Below, in pieces: positions 14,230 to 24,194 of a stretch of DNA of 64,000 nucleotides. Source of the DNA: a bacterium (GTDB taxonomy: Bacteria; Bacteroidota; Bacteroidia; Flavobacteriales_D; Crocinitomicaceae); assembly GCA_024742305.1 (NCBI GenBank), contig JANSYQ010000015.1:1-64000 (forward strand), given 5' to 3'. Both the position numbers and the translations under genes were made by a program. The notes under the pieces were generated by a model, which saw only the letters and a list, made by a program, of their open reading frames with translations, was not told the origin of the DNA and made no database searches. The first letter of the stretch is position 1; every line of letters begins with the position of its first letter.

Positions 14230-17148
14230 TTACTTCTCGAATTGAGCGTACATAGCGTCAATGTCGAATTTTTGTGTACCAACGTACTCTTTGCCAAGGT
14301 GAATCAACTTTGATTGCTTTTCTATCAATTTCAAGGATTTGGCATCATTACGTGCTTCCAATTTTACAACGAGTTTTGCCGGTCCGTATTCGGGTTTCTT
14401 TCGGTAGGCAGCGTAAGCGATATCTGCTTTTTCGATATCAATATCCTCGACAGTAACAACTGATTCGTCCTTGGCTGCCACAGCGATATTGGCTCCATCT
14501 ACACTTACCATCAGTACTTTCAATGATGACCCTTCACCGCCAGAAATTCCCTTGTCGCCTGAATTTTCAATCATGCAATGCGTTATGTTGAATTCACTGC
14601 CGGAGAAGTCGATGCAGTCATTTCCTGTGTTCTTAAAAACAGAATAATGAACACTTCCTTTGCAGAAATCAGCATCGAAACCATCGGAGTAGGTCCCCTC
14701 AACATTACATGTATGCATTTTCACCTTGCAACGAATGGTATTCAGAGCGTCTTCACAATGATTGTTTTTAAAGGTGCAATGATCCAATTTCACATCAGCG
14801 TTGTAAAATGTCACTGCTCCCGTCAATCGCCAGTTGTCCTCAGTCATCGTTCCCAAATTATCGAAGGTGACATTGGAAAGTTCGGACGGTTGATCGCTCA
14901 AACAGACAAAACCTTGCGTTTGTTCGTTTGTTCCTCGAATCACAATTGGATTTTCGGGCGTTCCTTTTGCCATTACTGGAGCGTAAGAAACGAAGTAAGC
15001 ACCCGGACCTAAAATAATTTCTGTTCCTGGCTCAATGACTAGCTCTTCTGCATTATCGACGATAAATCCGCCATTAATACGTTTTGTTCCCGATAAAACT
15101 ACTTGCGATTTTTTAGGAGAATCGTACTGCTTGTTCCATTTAGATGCTCGGATTTTTGCTTCCGGCCATTCTTCAGGATTGCATTTGAAAATACTGTCAC
15201 CACAATTTGCTGCGCGATAGTGAATGCGTCTCGGTTTTACCGGAAAGCGAACTTCTTTTGTTGTGCCTTTCTTATATGGTTCCAAGCGTACAGGTGTAAT
15301 TGGAATCATGCCAATACCGTCACCTTTCACCGTATAACCGATTACTTCCAAAGCGTGCGAATGGTAGTTTCGAAGACTCATTTGTGCAGAACTGTCGGCG
15401 TTATACTTTTCCAAATTGGCCTTCAGGGCGATATCTTCATAGATGAAGTTTTCCGGCAGCACTCCGTAGAAGCCCTCGTATGTCACCTCAGGTTCCGTTT
15501 CAATAACTTTATTCACTCCTTTGCGAATTGACATACGGTTGAACTCGAAGTAATCGCGTGCGATTTTCATATTGGGATATTCGTAGCTGAGCAATTTCTC
15601 TACTTTTTCGATTTTCCGGCTCAGCTTTTTGTACATGTTTTTCAGGTACTTTGGATCAGAATATTTCTTCAAGTAATGCGCGTATCTTTCCCGAAGTCTG
15701 TCATCCTTTAAAATTCTTCGGGTAAGAATGTATTCACTATCCTCAGGCGATTTCAGTGAGATGAGGTCGTGTTTTTTGAGTAGGAGATTGTACTCCATAA
15801 AACAATCAAATGCGATGGGCTCCAATTTTTGTGTAATCGGATTAAAGTAAAAACGCTGATTGTGCCAAGTAAGTCCATGCTTTCCTCCTGTTAACTCGAG
15901 AAGCGCCAAATATTTTGCCATGGACTCTATATCCATGTACTCACTGACATTTTCGGATCCTTGACGGTATCTTTCCATCAGCGATTGTCCTTCTAAAAAC
16001 TGCGCAAATAAGGTCGGAGTGCGTTTCGTTCTTCCCTTCTTGAAAACCGAAATTTCTGCAGATTCTATAATTGGAGCGCCGGTAAACTTTCCGGTTTCCA
16101 TCATGTTTTTATTCACTGCCCACATACCCGACTCATCGAATTTCATGATTGGTCCTTCCCTACGCTTTCTCGATTCTAACAGTTGTTTGTCGAAGTGCTC
16201 TTCCAGTGCATACACACCACAGTTTTTTCCATTGATGACAACGGGAATTAATTCATAGCGTGTGGTTAAAATACCTTCTTCTTCGAAAAGTTGATGTGCA
16301 AACCACTCCATGCCGTAGGAGCGTGTTTGTGGATGCTGAATGGAAAAGGTTTTAAGCCCGTCGAATGCATATCCATCGCCCATTTTGATTCTATACGAAA
16401 CTTTTGCGGTTTCAAGGTGATCGGTCCAATCGCCTTTCAAACGAAGTTCAACGGGCGCTTTTTCACCGTTTACATCCACAAAGGCTTGAATGTACTCCTT
16501 TTGATCATCGGCAATTACTCCTTGTGCCAATGCCGTTTTCCTGAATCCATTCAAGGTGTCCATCGCTGGTTTGGGAATTTCTATCCGTAATACTTTCGAT
16601 TGCTGGGAGATCTTTGGCTTCTTAGTATTCCTGTAAACTTCGATTTTCAGATCATCAAAGTAGGTAGATGTCTCACCCAAATTGTACGCGTATATATTGA
16701 CCTCTTTTAGGTCGCGTTCAGCAATAAACAGGGTTCTTACCTTTCCCCATTTTCCTTGTATCTCAGATAAATGACCGCTTGACTCATAATTGTTGTCGTT
16801 GCCCTTTTCACAAACGACCAAAGCCCCGCTTTTGGCATCAACATTCTTCCACACTTCCGCGTTAATCACCGTACCAGCCTTTACATCTTTCAATGTAAAA
16901 CCAAACCCATACGCGTGACTTTTGTTTAGCTTGAGAGCGTACTTTCCCGAGCGGTGTTTTTCCGTAGAGCGATAATCCGCACCATCGAATTCAATTCCAT
17001 TCTTGCCAATTAACTTATCGCCTGACACCTTCTCCGCATCGCACGACAGAAATATTGGATTCTTTGTGTCATTGACATCAATGGAAGGTTCGGAGCAGCC
17101 TGTGATTAGCACCGCCAATACACTTAGCACGTTCAATAGTCGTTTCAT
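14230..17148 (-). CDS. CotH-like kinase domain plus beta-helix lipoprotein
   Basis: The 972-residue lipoprotein (LITGC, Cys18) has an N-terminal beta-sandwich-like region (about 20-190), a CotH-type domain (about 190-560) and a parallel beta-helix (about 690-930) with repeated short turns such as FYNADVKLDHCTFKNNHCED and CKVKMHTCNVEG. CotH signatures include LRLKGDWTDH, NGKNCGVYALEEHFDKQLL and LEPIAFDCFMEYN. CotH proteins are atypical protein kinases in spore coats and fungal adhesins, and the Bacteroidota versions are largely uncharacterised. Whether it phosphorylates anything is unknown. The start at 17148 is chosen over a TTG at 17157. Confidence 0.85.
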   Translation of the reverse strand: MKRLLNVLSVLAVLITGCSEPSIDVNDTKNPIFLSCDAEKVSGDKLIGKNGIEFDGADYRSTEKHRSGKYALKLNKSHAYGFGFTLKDVKAGTVINAEVWKNVDAKSGALVVCEKGNDNNYESSGHLSEIQGKWGKVRTLFIAERDLKEVNIYAYNLGETSTYFDDLKIEVYRNTKKPKISQQSKVLRIEIPKPAMDTLNGFRKTALAQGVIADDQKEYIQAFVDVNGEKAPVELRLKGDWTDHLETAKVSYRIKMGDGYAFDGLKTFSIQHPQTRSYGMEWFAHQLFEEEGILTTRYELIPVVINGKNCGVYALEEHFDKQLLESRKRREGPIMKFDESGMWAVNKNMMETGKFTGAPIIESAEISVFKKGRTKRTPTLFAQFLEGQSLMERYRQGSENVSEYMDIESMAKYLALLELTGGKHGLTWHNQRFYFNPITQKLEPIAFDCFMEYNLLLKKHDLISLKSPEDSEYILTRRILKDDRLRERYAHYLKKYSDPKYLKNMYKKLSRKIEKVEKLLSYEYPNMKIARDYFEFNRMSIRKGVNKVIETEPEVTYEGFYGVLPENFIYEDIALKANLEKYNADSSAQMSLRNYHSHALEVIGYTVKGDGIGMIPITPVRLEPYKKGTTKEVRFPVKPRRIHYRAANCGDSIFKCNPEEWPEAKIRASKWNKQYDSPKKSQVVLSGTKRINGGFIVDNAEELVIEPGTEIILGPGAYFVSYAPVMAKGTPENPIVIRGTNEQTQGFVCLSDQPSELSNVTFDNLGTMTEDNWRLTGAVTFYNADVKLDHCTFKNNHCEDALNTIRCKVKMHTCNVEGTYSDGFDADFCKGSVHYSVFKNTGNDCIDFSGSEFNITHCMIENSGDKGISGGEGSSLKVLMVSVDGANIAVAAKDESVVTVEDIDIEKADIAYAAYRKKPEYGPAKLVVKLEARNDAKSLKLIEKQSKLIHLGKEYVGTQKFDIDAMYAQFEK

Positions 17149-17154
17149 TGGACG

Positions 17155-17162
17155 CAAAAATA
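17155..17162 (-). promoter_or_regulatory. -7 box for the CotH-like gene
   Basis: Minus-strand TATTTTTG matches TAnnTTTG and ends 6 nt before the ATG at 17148. Confidence 0.55.
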
Positions 17163-17224
17163 ATGCTTTCGCGCAAGAACGTCTATTTAGTTTTCACGGT
17201 TGGATTTATTTGTACCTTTAGATC

Positions 17225-18253
17225 ATGAAGCTTCAAAACGTTGCCTACTCGCTGATCATAACTGCGTTGGTGGTCCTATTGTTGATTGTGGCAGAACCAA
17301 TTATAGTTCCGTTTGTCATTGCAATTCTTATTTGGTTTGTGGTGAAAAAAACGCGAAACCTCTTGGATAAAATTGGCTTTTTCAGACAATATATTCCTCG
17401 TTGGATCAAGACCTTGTTGGCATCTGTATTCATTTTCACCGTATTATTTTGGGCCGCTCGAATTCTCATCTATAACATTGAAATTTTAGGCGAATCTTAT
17501 GACGAATATGCTTCGAATGTGGAAATTCTAGCGGCTGAAATCCGTTCGCTTACGGGGTACGATTTGAAATCGGAAATGGCCGAATTCATAACATCTTTTG
17601 AAGCAGGAAGTTACCTCGAAGGAATTATCAATTCGATATCGGGAATTCTTGGAAACATGGTGATGATTATTTTCTACATCATCTTCATTTTGATTGAAGA
17701 ATCCTTATTTGAACGAAAACTAGCGTTGATTGCCGCTGATTCTGATCACCCGGAAGGAACGAAAAACACCTTGGCGAAAATTGATAAGACGATGTCGCGC
17801 TATATCGGATTGAAGTCATTGATTGCGCTTTGCACTGCTACTTTGGGGTATGTTGTATTTCATTTTGTGGGATTGGAGGCTCCCGTTTTTTGGGCGTTTT
17901 TGCTTTTTATGTTCAATTTTATCCCTAGTGTGGGACCGATTTTGGCCTCCATATTACCCGCCTTATTTTCTCTCTTGCAATTCGGAGACTTCACCGGATT
18001 CTTGATTATCATCATCGCATTGACCTCCATTTCTGTTCTTATTGGAAACTTCCTCGAACCACGATTGATGGGGAATACGCTCAACATCAGTCCGCTTGTG
18101 GCGGTACTTTCTTTGGCCGTTTGGGGTGCCTTGTGGGGAATTACAGGGATGCTATTAAGTGTACCAATTACCGTGGCGCTTATCATCATTTTCTCTCAGT
18201 TCCCAAATACACGTTCTATTGCGATATTGCTTTCTGAGAAGGGACGAGTTTGA
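17225..18253 (+). CDS. AI-2E family transporter
   Basis: The 342-residue inner-membrane protein belongs to the AI-2E/PerM/TqsA family, whose members export autoinducer-2 or other small solutes or exchange ions. It has two N-terminal helices, a soluble helical stretch (about 90-150) and about five more membrane segments. The family core motif is visible as FMFNFIPSVGPILASILPAL (about 232-251), followed by GNFLEPRLMGNTLNISPLVAVLSL. The gene is divergent from the CotH-like gene with 76 nt between starts. Substrate cannot be assigned. Confidence 0.9.
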   Translation: MKLQNVAYSLIITALVVLLLIVAEPIIVPFVIAILIWFVVKKTRNLLDKIGFFRQYIPRWIKTLLASVFIFTVLFWAARILIYNIEILGESYDEYASNVEILAAEIRSLTGYDLKSEMAEFITSFEAGSYLEGIINSISGILGNMVMIIFYIIFILIEESLFERKLALIAADSDHPEGTKNTLAKIDKTMSRYIGLKSLIALCTATLGYVVFHFVGLEAPVFWAFLLFMFNFIPSVGPILASILPALFSLLQFGDFTGFLIIIIALTSISVLIGNFLEPRLMGNTLNISPLVAVLSLAVWGALWGITGMLLSVPITVALIIIFSQFPNTRSIAILLSEKGRV

Positions 18254-18769
18254 TAATTAGGAATGAGGAATTTTGAATGATGAATTATGAATGAAGTTAT
18301 AGTAACTCTCTCGAGAATTGCAATAAATCCTCTTTTTATTCCTTTTGCAAAAGTGTAATTTATGCGTAGAATTTGGCTTTCCCCTTCAGGTGGTAATTGC
18401 CTAGATATTGGTAAGATGCCCACAGTTGAGAGTCTACCACAAAGGCACGAAACGCACGGAGTATAGCTCAGAACCTAGGACTAGTAAAGAACACGGAGGA
18501 TTATGACTACGTCATAATAATAGTGCCCCTTCTGAACCAGCTTTTTCTTACTTCTCGTTGTGTTCCTTGCTCCTTTGCAGAAGCTCCTACGACGCAATAC
18601 TTGGCTATTAAGGAGTAGCTTCGGCGAAAGAATTGTGCCTTTGTGGTGAAAAAAAGTAGCCTTGCCGTTATCTAGGAAGTTGCCCTTTTGGAACGTTTAT
18701 GCTGAAGCTTCAACGAAAGAATAGGGGGACTAGAGGGGGAGGATAATAACGGGGAATTGAACCTCTTTC
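18254..18769. other. 516-bp intergenic gap with repeats
   Basis: No coding ORF was found. The left end (18254-18297) is a degenerate GAATTATGAAT-type simple repeat. The middle (18436-18647) is a palindromic dispersed element listed separately. The right end up to lhgO's stop shows no clear signal. Confidence 0.6.
18436..18647. repeat. 212-bp dispersed palindromic element, copy A
   Basis: The element is bounded by perfect 13-bp inverted ends, ACCACAAAGGCAC (18436-18448) and GTGCCTTTGTGGT (18635-18647). Sixty-five bases in from the left end it has an inner palindrome, TTATGACTACGTCATAA (18501-18517). A second, partial copy lies at 25970-26050 with the same spacing. It encodes nothing and shows no target-site duplication. 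It resembles a non-autonomous MITE-like repeat. Confidence 0.7.
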
Positions 18770-19978
18770 CTACAATTCAAAATGCTCTTCTACCTTGTCT
18801 GTGATATATCCGCCGATGGCCAATGATGCAGTAGCAGCTGGTGATGGAGCATTCAGAACGTGAATGGATTTTCCGTGGTATTCAATACGGAAATCGTCCC
18901 GAGTATCGCCGTCTTGACGTAATAGCAGAGCACGCACTCCCGATCGTCCTGGTTTGATATCGTCCATGGTTAAAGATGGAATCATTCGCTGAAGCGTTTT
19001 CAGGAATAACTTTTTCGAAAATGCGCGTCTGTATTCGTTGATTCCGAACTTCATGTTCTTGAAGAACAACTTCCAAGTTCCGTTGTAGGTCAATGCATCC
19101 CACGTGTCTCTGAAGGAGAAGTCCGTTTTACCGTAGCCCTCTCTTTTGAAGGTAAACACCGCGTTTGGTCCACACTCAATTTCGCCATTTGTCATGCGGG
19201 TAAAATGCACCCCCAGGAATGGAAAGTCAGGATTTGGCACCGGATAAATCAGATTCTTCACTTTGTGCTTACCTTGCTCGGTAAGTTCGTAATAATCACC
19301 GCGGAATCCTACCACTTTTTCCTTCAACCTAACGCCATCTTTCTTCGCCATTCGATCTGCTTGCAAACCAGCACAGAAAATCAAATAGCGCGCCTCGTAA
19401 TCACCTTTGTTGGTATATACTTTTGCTACTTCTCCTGAAGAATCCACGTCTTTCACTTCGTGTTCCAAGCACAACTTGCTTTCCGGCTGCATTTTTAAAG
19501 CGAGTTCAACCATTTTCGCCGTCATGCCTCGGAAATCAACAATTCCCGTCACTGGCACCCAGATCCCACCAATTGACTCCACGAAAGGCTCGTGTTCCTT
19601 CACTTCTTCTCCGGTAAGTTTTTTGATTCCCTCAATACCGTTTTTCTTTCCTGTTTCGAAGATTTTATCGAGATACGGTAATTCAGCTTCGTCTGTAGCT
19701 ACAACTACTTTTCCGCAAACGTCGTGATCGACACCATGTTCAGCGCAAAACTTAACGAGTTCCTTTCGACCTTTGATGCAATTTTCGGCTTTCAGCGACC
19801 CCGGCGTATAGTACAGTCCCGAATGGATCACACCTGAGTTATGACCTGTTTGATGATCTGCTAACAGCGCTTCTTTCTCAAACAAAACAATTTTCTTTTC
19901 AGGGTGTTTTTGTTGTAGTTTGTAGAGCGTTGCAGCTCCAACGATTCCACCTCCGATAATTGCTATATCATACGTCAT
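18770..19978 (-). CDS. lhgO: L-2-hydroxyglutarate oxidase
   Basis: This FAD enzyme oxidises L-2-hydroxyglutarate, a by-product of central metabolism, to 2-oxoglutarate. The 402-residue protein begins with the dinucleotide motif IAIIGGGIVGAATLYKL (residues 5-21) and has the family hallmark HNSGVIHSGLYYTPGSLKA, plus a C-terminal SGVRALLLRQDG and HVLNAPSPAATASLAIGGYI. It lies alone on the minus strand, divergent from the acyltransferase gene. Confidence 0.95.
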   Translation of the reverse strand: MTYDIAIIGGGIVGAATLYKLQQKHPEKKIVLFEKEALLADHQTGHNSGVIHSGLYYTPGSLKAENCIKGRKELVKFCAEHGVDHDVCGKVVVATDEAELPYLDKIFETGKKNGIEGIKKLTGEEVKEHEPFVESIGGIWVPVTGIVDFRGMTAKMVELALKMQPESKLCLEHEVKDVDSSGEVAKVYTNKGDYEARYLIFCAGLQADRMAKKDGVRLKEKVVGFRGDYYELTEQGKHKVKNLIYPVPNPDFPFLGVHFTRMTNGEIECGPNAVFTFKREGYGKTDFSFRDTWDALTYNGTWKLFFKNMKFGINEYRRAFSKKLFLKTLQRMIPSLTMDDIKPGRSGVRALLLRQDGDTRDDFRIEYHGKSIHVLNAPSPAATASLAIGGYITDKVEEHFEL

Positions 19979-20005
19979 GCTTCCGGATTTTACCTAATTT
20001 GCGTG

Positions 20006-20013
20006 CAAAATTA
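20006..20013 (-). promoter_or_regulatory. -7 box for lhgO
   Basis: Minus-strand TAATTTTG matches TAnnTTTG and lies 27 nt before the lhgO ATG. Confidence 0.45.
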
Positions 20014-20026
20014 ATCAAAGAGAGCG

Positions 20027-21160
20027 TTGAACTCACAGAATACTTCGAATTTATCGCGTCCGTACTTCGAGAATCTGAATGGATTACGTGCCATTGGTGC
20101 GCTGGCTGTATTTGTATTCCACGCTTTTCTGCTAGGGAATGAAATTTGGGGAGATTTCTATCATTCCACTTACTTTCAAGCAGCGGTACAGGTTTTTGGA
20201 AAAGGAAATTACGGCGTAAGCTTGTTCTTTGTCCTCAGCGGTTTTTTGATTACTTATCTTCTACTGCACGAAGCAAAATCGAAAGGAAAAATTGCCGTTT
20301 TTGGTTTTTTCATGCGCCGATTGTTGCGTATTTGGCCGGTATATTTCCTCGTGGTTGGATTCGGATTTCTACTCTACCCACATCTGCCTTACGGTATTCA
20401 GACCTCGAATTCGGGCTGGATGTACGCTTTTTTTCTCTCTAATATTGAGGAAATTAGAAACGGATACCGCGATGCTGTGAACTTTCTCACGATTACTTGG
20501 TCGGTAAGTATTGAAGAGCAATTTTACATGGCTTGGGTGGCTCTCATGGCGATTTTTCCTTTTATGAGAAAAGCAAAAGGATTTCTTCCTTATTTACTGA
20601 TGCTTGCAGTAGGAAGTGTTGTATTTCGTTGGATGTATGCCGATGACTTCAGCGTTTTGTACTATCATACATTCGCTGTAATGAGCGACCTTGCTTTGGG
20701 AGGAATTGCCGCCTACGCATGTTTTCATTGTAACTTTCAGAAATATACTTCCGATGTACCCAAATGGATGAATGTCTTGATTTACTTTCTCGGCATTGGA
20801 TTGATTTTAGCCACACGTAAAGTCTTTGTCGGCGACTTCATTGTTATCGAAAAGTTGATCTTAGGCTTCTTCTTCGTGTACGTAATTCTCGATCAAACGT
20901 TTGGCAAGCACTCCTTTTTCAATGCAGATAAAATTCCGACCTTTTTCAGGCTAGGTACGATCAGTTACGGCTTCTACATGTACCACTGTATTGTGATTTA
21001 CTACGTACAGCAGTTTTTCAAGGAAATGAACTGGACGGATAACCCTGTGCATTTCGTCTTATTTTTCATGACTTCGCTTCTATTGACCACCGTTGTTAGT
21101 ACGTTGAGTTATCGACTGGTTGAGCTTCCGATATTGAGAATGAAAAAGCACTTTAAATAG
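20027..21160 (+). CDS. Acyltransferase 3 (OafA/YrhL) family membrane protein
   Basis: The 377-residue integral membrane protein has about ten helices and the family start RPYFENLNGLRAIGALAVFVFHAF, with the catalytic-type His32 in the FHAF motif. Other family features are SLFFVLSGFLITYLLL, RLLRIWPVYF and TWSVSIEEQFYMAW. Such enzymes acetylate or acylate surface polysaccharides or lipids. The only usable start is a TTG at 20027, because an in-frame TAA sits 15 nt upstream and no ATG or GTG precedes the conserved region. The partner glycan is unknown. Confidence 0.9.
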   Translation: MNSQNTSNLSRPYFENLNGLRAIGALAVFVFHAFLLGNEIWGDFYHSTYFQAAVQVFGKGNYGVSLFFVLSGFLITYLLLHEAKSKGKIAVFGFFMRRLLRIWPVYFLVVGFGFLLYPHLPYGIQTSNSGWMYAFFLSNIEEIRNGYRDAVNFLTITWSVSIEEQFYMAWVALMAIFPFMRKAKGFLPYLLMLAVGSVVFRWMYADDFSVLYYHTFAVMSDLALGGIAAYACFHCNFQKYTSDVPKWMNVLIYFLGIGLILATRKVFVGDFIVIEKLILGFFFVYVILDQTFGKHSFFNADKIPTFFRLGTISYGFYMYHCIVIYYVQQFFKEMNWTDNPVHFVLFFMTSLLLTTVVSTLSYRLVELPILRMKKHFK

Positions 21161-21173
21161 CTCCTTCTTTTTA

Positions 21174-22883
21174 TTACCTCTGCTCCACAGGTTTGATCGT
21201 TCCAACTGGAAGTAAGTTGTGCGTCGGCTCATAATACGGACTTCTTTTATACAAAAAGTATAATTGTGCCCAAGTGGATTTCGCGAACTCTGGATCGGTT
21301 TCCTTTTTGATTTCAAACTCTTTTTTCAGGTGCGCATCTTCCTCTAACATTTTGGCTGCGACATCCTCAAAAACATACGGCGAAAAGTACTCTTTCTGCT
21401 GAACGTAGCTATCAAAGTAATTCCACGCAAAGTAGCTGTCAGGGGCGTCGGGTATAAGAACCGAAAGAATAAAACGTCGATTCGCTTGGTTCATTGGAAT
21501 GATCACATCTCCCGGCTTTACATTTACGTACATCCCTTCCAATTCGCAATCAATCTCTCGGTGTAAAAAATGCCCTTCATACGGCTGATTCCCACTTTTA
21601 AATGCGGTTACTCGAAATTGTGAAGCATATATTCTCTCCTCCGCATCAGCAACTCGCATTTCTACTTTGTTTGCTTGTAGTCGTTTGATCACCTCATCGC
21701 ATTGACCCCCAACAAAAAAGTAAGGTGGAATTTGCATTGAGTCTTGCGCCACATAGTGATTGAAGTACGGAACTTCCTTCTCATAGGGCTTGTCGCGGTG
21801 GTATTTCAATCGAGGCTCACCTGTAATTGTACTCTTTGGGTACGAGTGCTCAAAACCTTTGAAAATCATCGGAATACTGTCATTCTGTAACTCGTAGTTG
21901 TAATGAAAAGTCGACAAGCTGAGGTCCCATTCTTTCGCTTCTTTTCGGTTGAGTTCAATCACTTTCTTGTTTTCCTTCATCCAATCGATGGTAGCCGTTA
22001 AGAACGTATGCGTTGCCTGCACTCTTTGCGGAAACGGTTTCAGCATGTGTGTTTCAGTGGTAAAGCTGATTGCATTAAACAAAGATGCATAGCCCATGGC
22101 GTAGCGTGGCAGATCGTTAAAAACCTCAATTCCATTTTCAGGAACGGCGTTTCTCGTGTGTACATATGGCGTCAAATCAAATCCCCCTTCCGAACATTTC
22201 TCGTGGAGCTTGGGAATCATTTCATCGTGCATGAGGTATGCCAATGAAGGCGCCATGCGCTCTCGTACCGAAGCAATGTACGTCATTGTGTATTGATAAT
22301 CCGCTCCGTTCGAAACATGCGTATCAATGAAAACATCAGGGTCCAAAGCGTGATAAATCTTCGCAAAAGTTTCCATGTTTTTTGAGTCCATTTTGATGAA
22401 ATCACGGTTCAAATCCAAGTTTTGAGCGTTTCCACGAAAACCGTATTCTTCTGGTCCCACTTGATTGGCGCGACTGGTACTCGATCGATTCATCATTCCT
22501 CCCACATTGTACGCCGGGATTATCGCAATTGTTGGAATATCGGAAGGTTTTCCTGCTTCAATCCAATCATCGATCCAAATCAGACAAGCATTTATTCCGT
22601 CTGGCTCTCCTGGGTGAATGGCATTATTGATCAAAAGTGTGGTACCGTTTCGTGCCTTTTCAAACGATTCGGTGGAGTCTTGAGCAGCGTTGATCAGCAC
22701 GACGTAAATAGGCAAACCATAGTCACTTGGTCCCATCTCATACAATTCAATCTCGTCATGCTCGGTCTCTAAACCCTTGTAAATTTCAATCAACTCAGGG
22801 TATGTTGGAGACGTGTTTCCATCCCATTGCGCCGAGGAAATAAATGTCCATCCCAAAAAACAAGCGAAAACTAAATGCTTCAT
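21174..22883 (-). CDS. Secreted M14 family zinc carboxypeptidase
   Basis: The 569-residue protein has a signal peptide (MKHLVFACFLGWTFISSAQ). The M14 zinc site is seen as NNAIHPGEPDG (His90 and Glu93) with a later histidine in DPDVFIDTHVSNG, and the probable catalytic glutamate lies in ISFTTETHMLKPF. The C-terminal 200 residues form an extra beta-rich region of unknown role. It probably trims peptides or muropeptides outside the cytoplasm. It converges on the acyltransferase gene with only 13 nt between stops. Confidence 0.9.
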   Translation of the reverse strand: MKHLVFACFLGWTFISSAQWDGNTSPTYPELIEIYKGLETEHDEIELYEMGPSDYGLPIYVVLINAAQDSTESFEKARNGTTLLINNAIHPGEPDGINACLIWIDDWIEAGKPSDIPTIAIIPAYNVGGMMNRSSTSRANQVGPEEYGFRGNAQNLDLNRDFIKMDSKNMETFAKIYHALDPDVFIDTHVSNGADYQYTMTYIASVRERMAPSLAYLMHDEMIPKLHEKCSEGGFDLTPYVHTRNAVPENGIEVFNDLPRYAMGYASLFNAISFTTETHMLKPFPQRVQATHTFLTATIDWMKENKKVIELNRKEAKEWDLSLSTFHYNYELQNDSIPMIFKGFEHSYPKSTITGEPRLKYHRDKPYEKEVPYFNHYVAQDSMQIPPYFFVGGQCDEVIKRLQANKVEMRVADAEERIYASQFRVTAFKSGNQPYEGHFLHREIDCELEGMYVNVKPGDVIIPMNQANRRFILSVLIPDAPDSYFAWNYFDSYVQQKEYFSPYVFEDVAAKMLEEDAHLKKEFEIKKETDPEFAKSTWAQLYFLYKRSPYYEPTHNLLPVGTIKPVEQR

Positions 22884-22912
22884 AAGTACGTTCTATCTGA
22901 TTCGAAATTACG

Positions 22913-22920
22913 TAATTTTG
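22913..22920 (+). promoter_or_regulatory. -7 box for trmD
   Basis: TAATTTTG matches TAnnTTTG and ends 4 nt before the trmD ATG, predicting a leaderless or almost leaderless mRNA. Confidence 0.55.
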
Positions 22921-22924
22921 ACCT

Positions 22925-23600
<676 letters not shown>

Positions 23601-23617
<17 letters not shown>

Positions 23618-24143
23618 AGCACTTCGAAACGGAGGAATCATCCTCTACCCTACGGACACAACTTGGGCGCTGGGTTGTGATGCGCGGAACGAAAATGCCT
23701 GCCAAAGAATTCAAGAAATTACCGGCTCTTCAGAAGGGATGTTGCTCCTTGTAGACGGATTCCCGATGGTAGAACGCTACGTTCCTGAATTTCCGGAAGT
23801 TTGCTACGATTTGGTCGATTTTGCGACCAAGCCGCTCACGGTTATTTATCCGAATGCCAAAGAGTTATCTCCCCAAGTTTTGGGCAAAGATGGATCCGTA
23901 GGAATAAGAATTACGCAAGATTCTATTGGTTTAAAACTGATCAGAAGCATTCGTAAACCTTTGGTTGCCGCAGGGATTCCCTCCGGTCAAGGATGGCTCT
24001 GTCGAAAATTTGATGACATACCCGCAGAAATCGTAGAGAAAGTAGATGCGATCGTAGAAGAGCGCCAAAACGAGAAGATGAAACCGCTTTCGCAAATCAT
24101 TAAAATTGGATTGGGAGGTGAAGTAAAAGTGCTGCGGAAGTAA
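23601..24143 (+). CDS. Sua5/YciO/YrdC family protein (threonylcarbamoyl-AMP synthase-like)
   Basis: The 180-residue protein carries the YrdC fold, seen in the N-terminal [25 protein letters not shown] and the core [16 protein letters not shown] and [11 protein letters not shown]. TsaC-type members make threonylcarbamoyl-AMP for t6A37 in tRNA, and YciO members are of less certain role. The short single-domain form does not decide between them. The 17-nt overlap with trmD suggests a tRNA-modification pair. Confidence 0.88.
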
Positions 24144-24181
24144 TCTCCAAAAAGGATCGTTCTGCCTCTGTTCGAAAATCG

Positions 24182-24189
24182 TACTTTTG
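24182..24189 (+). promoter_or_regulatory. -7 box for the glycosyltransferase gene
   Basis: TACTTTTG matches TAnnTTTG and ends 5 nt before the ATG at 24195. Confidence 0.5.
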
Positions 24190-24194
24190 CGCCC

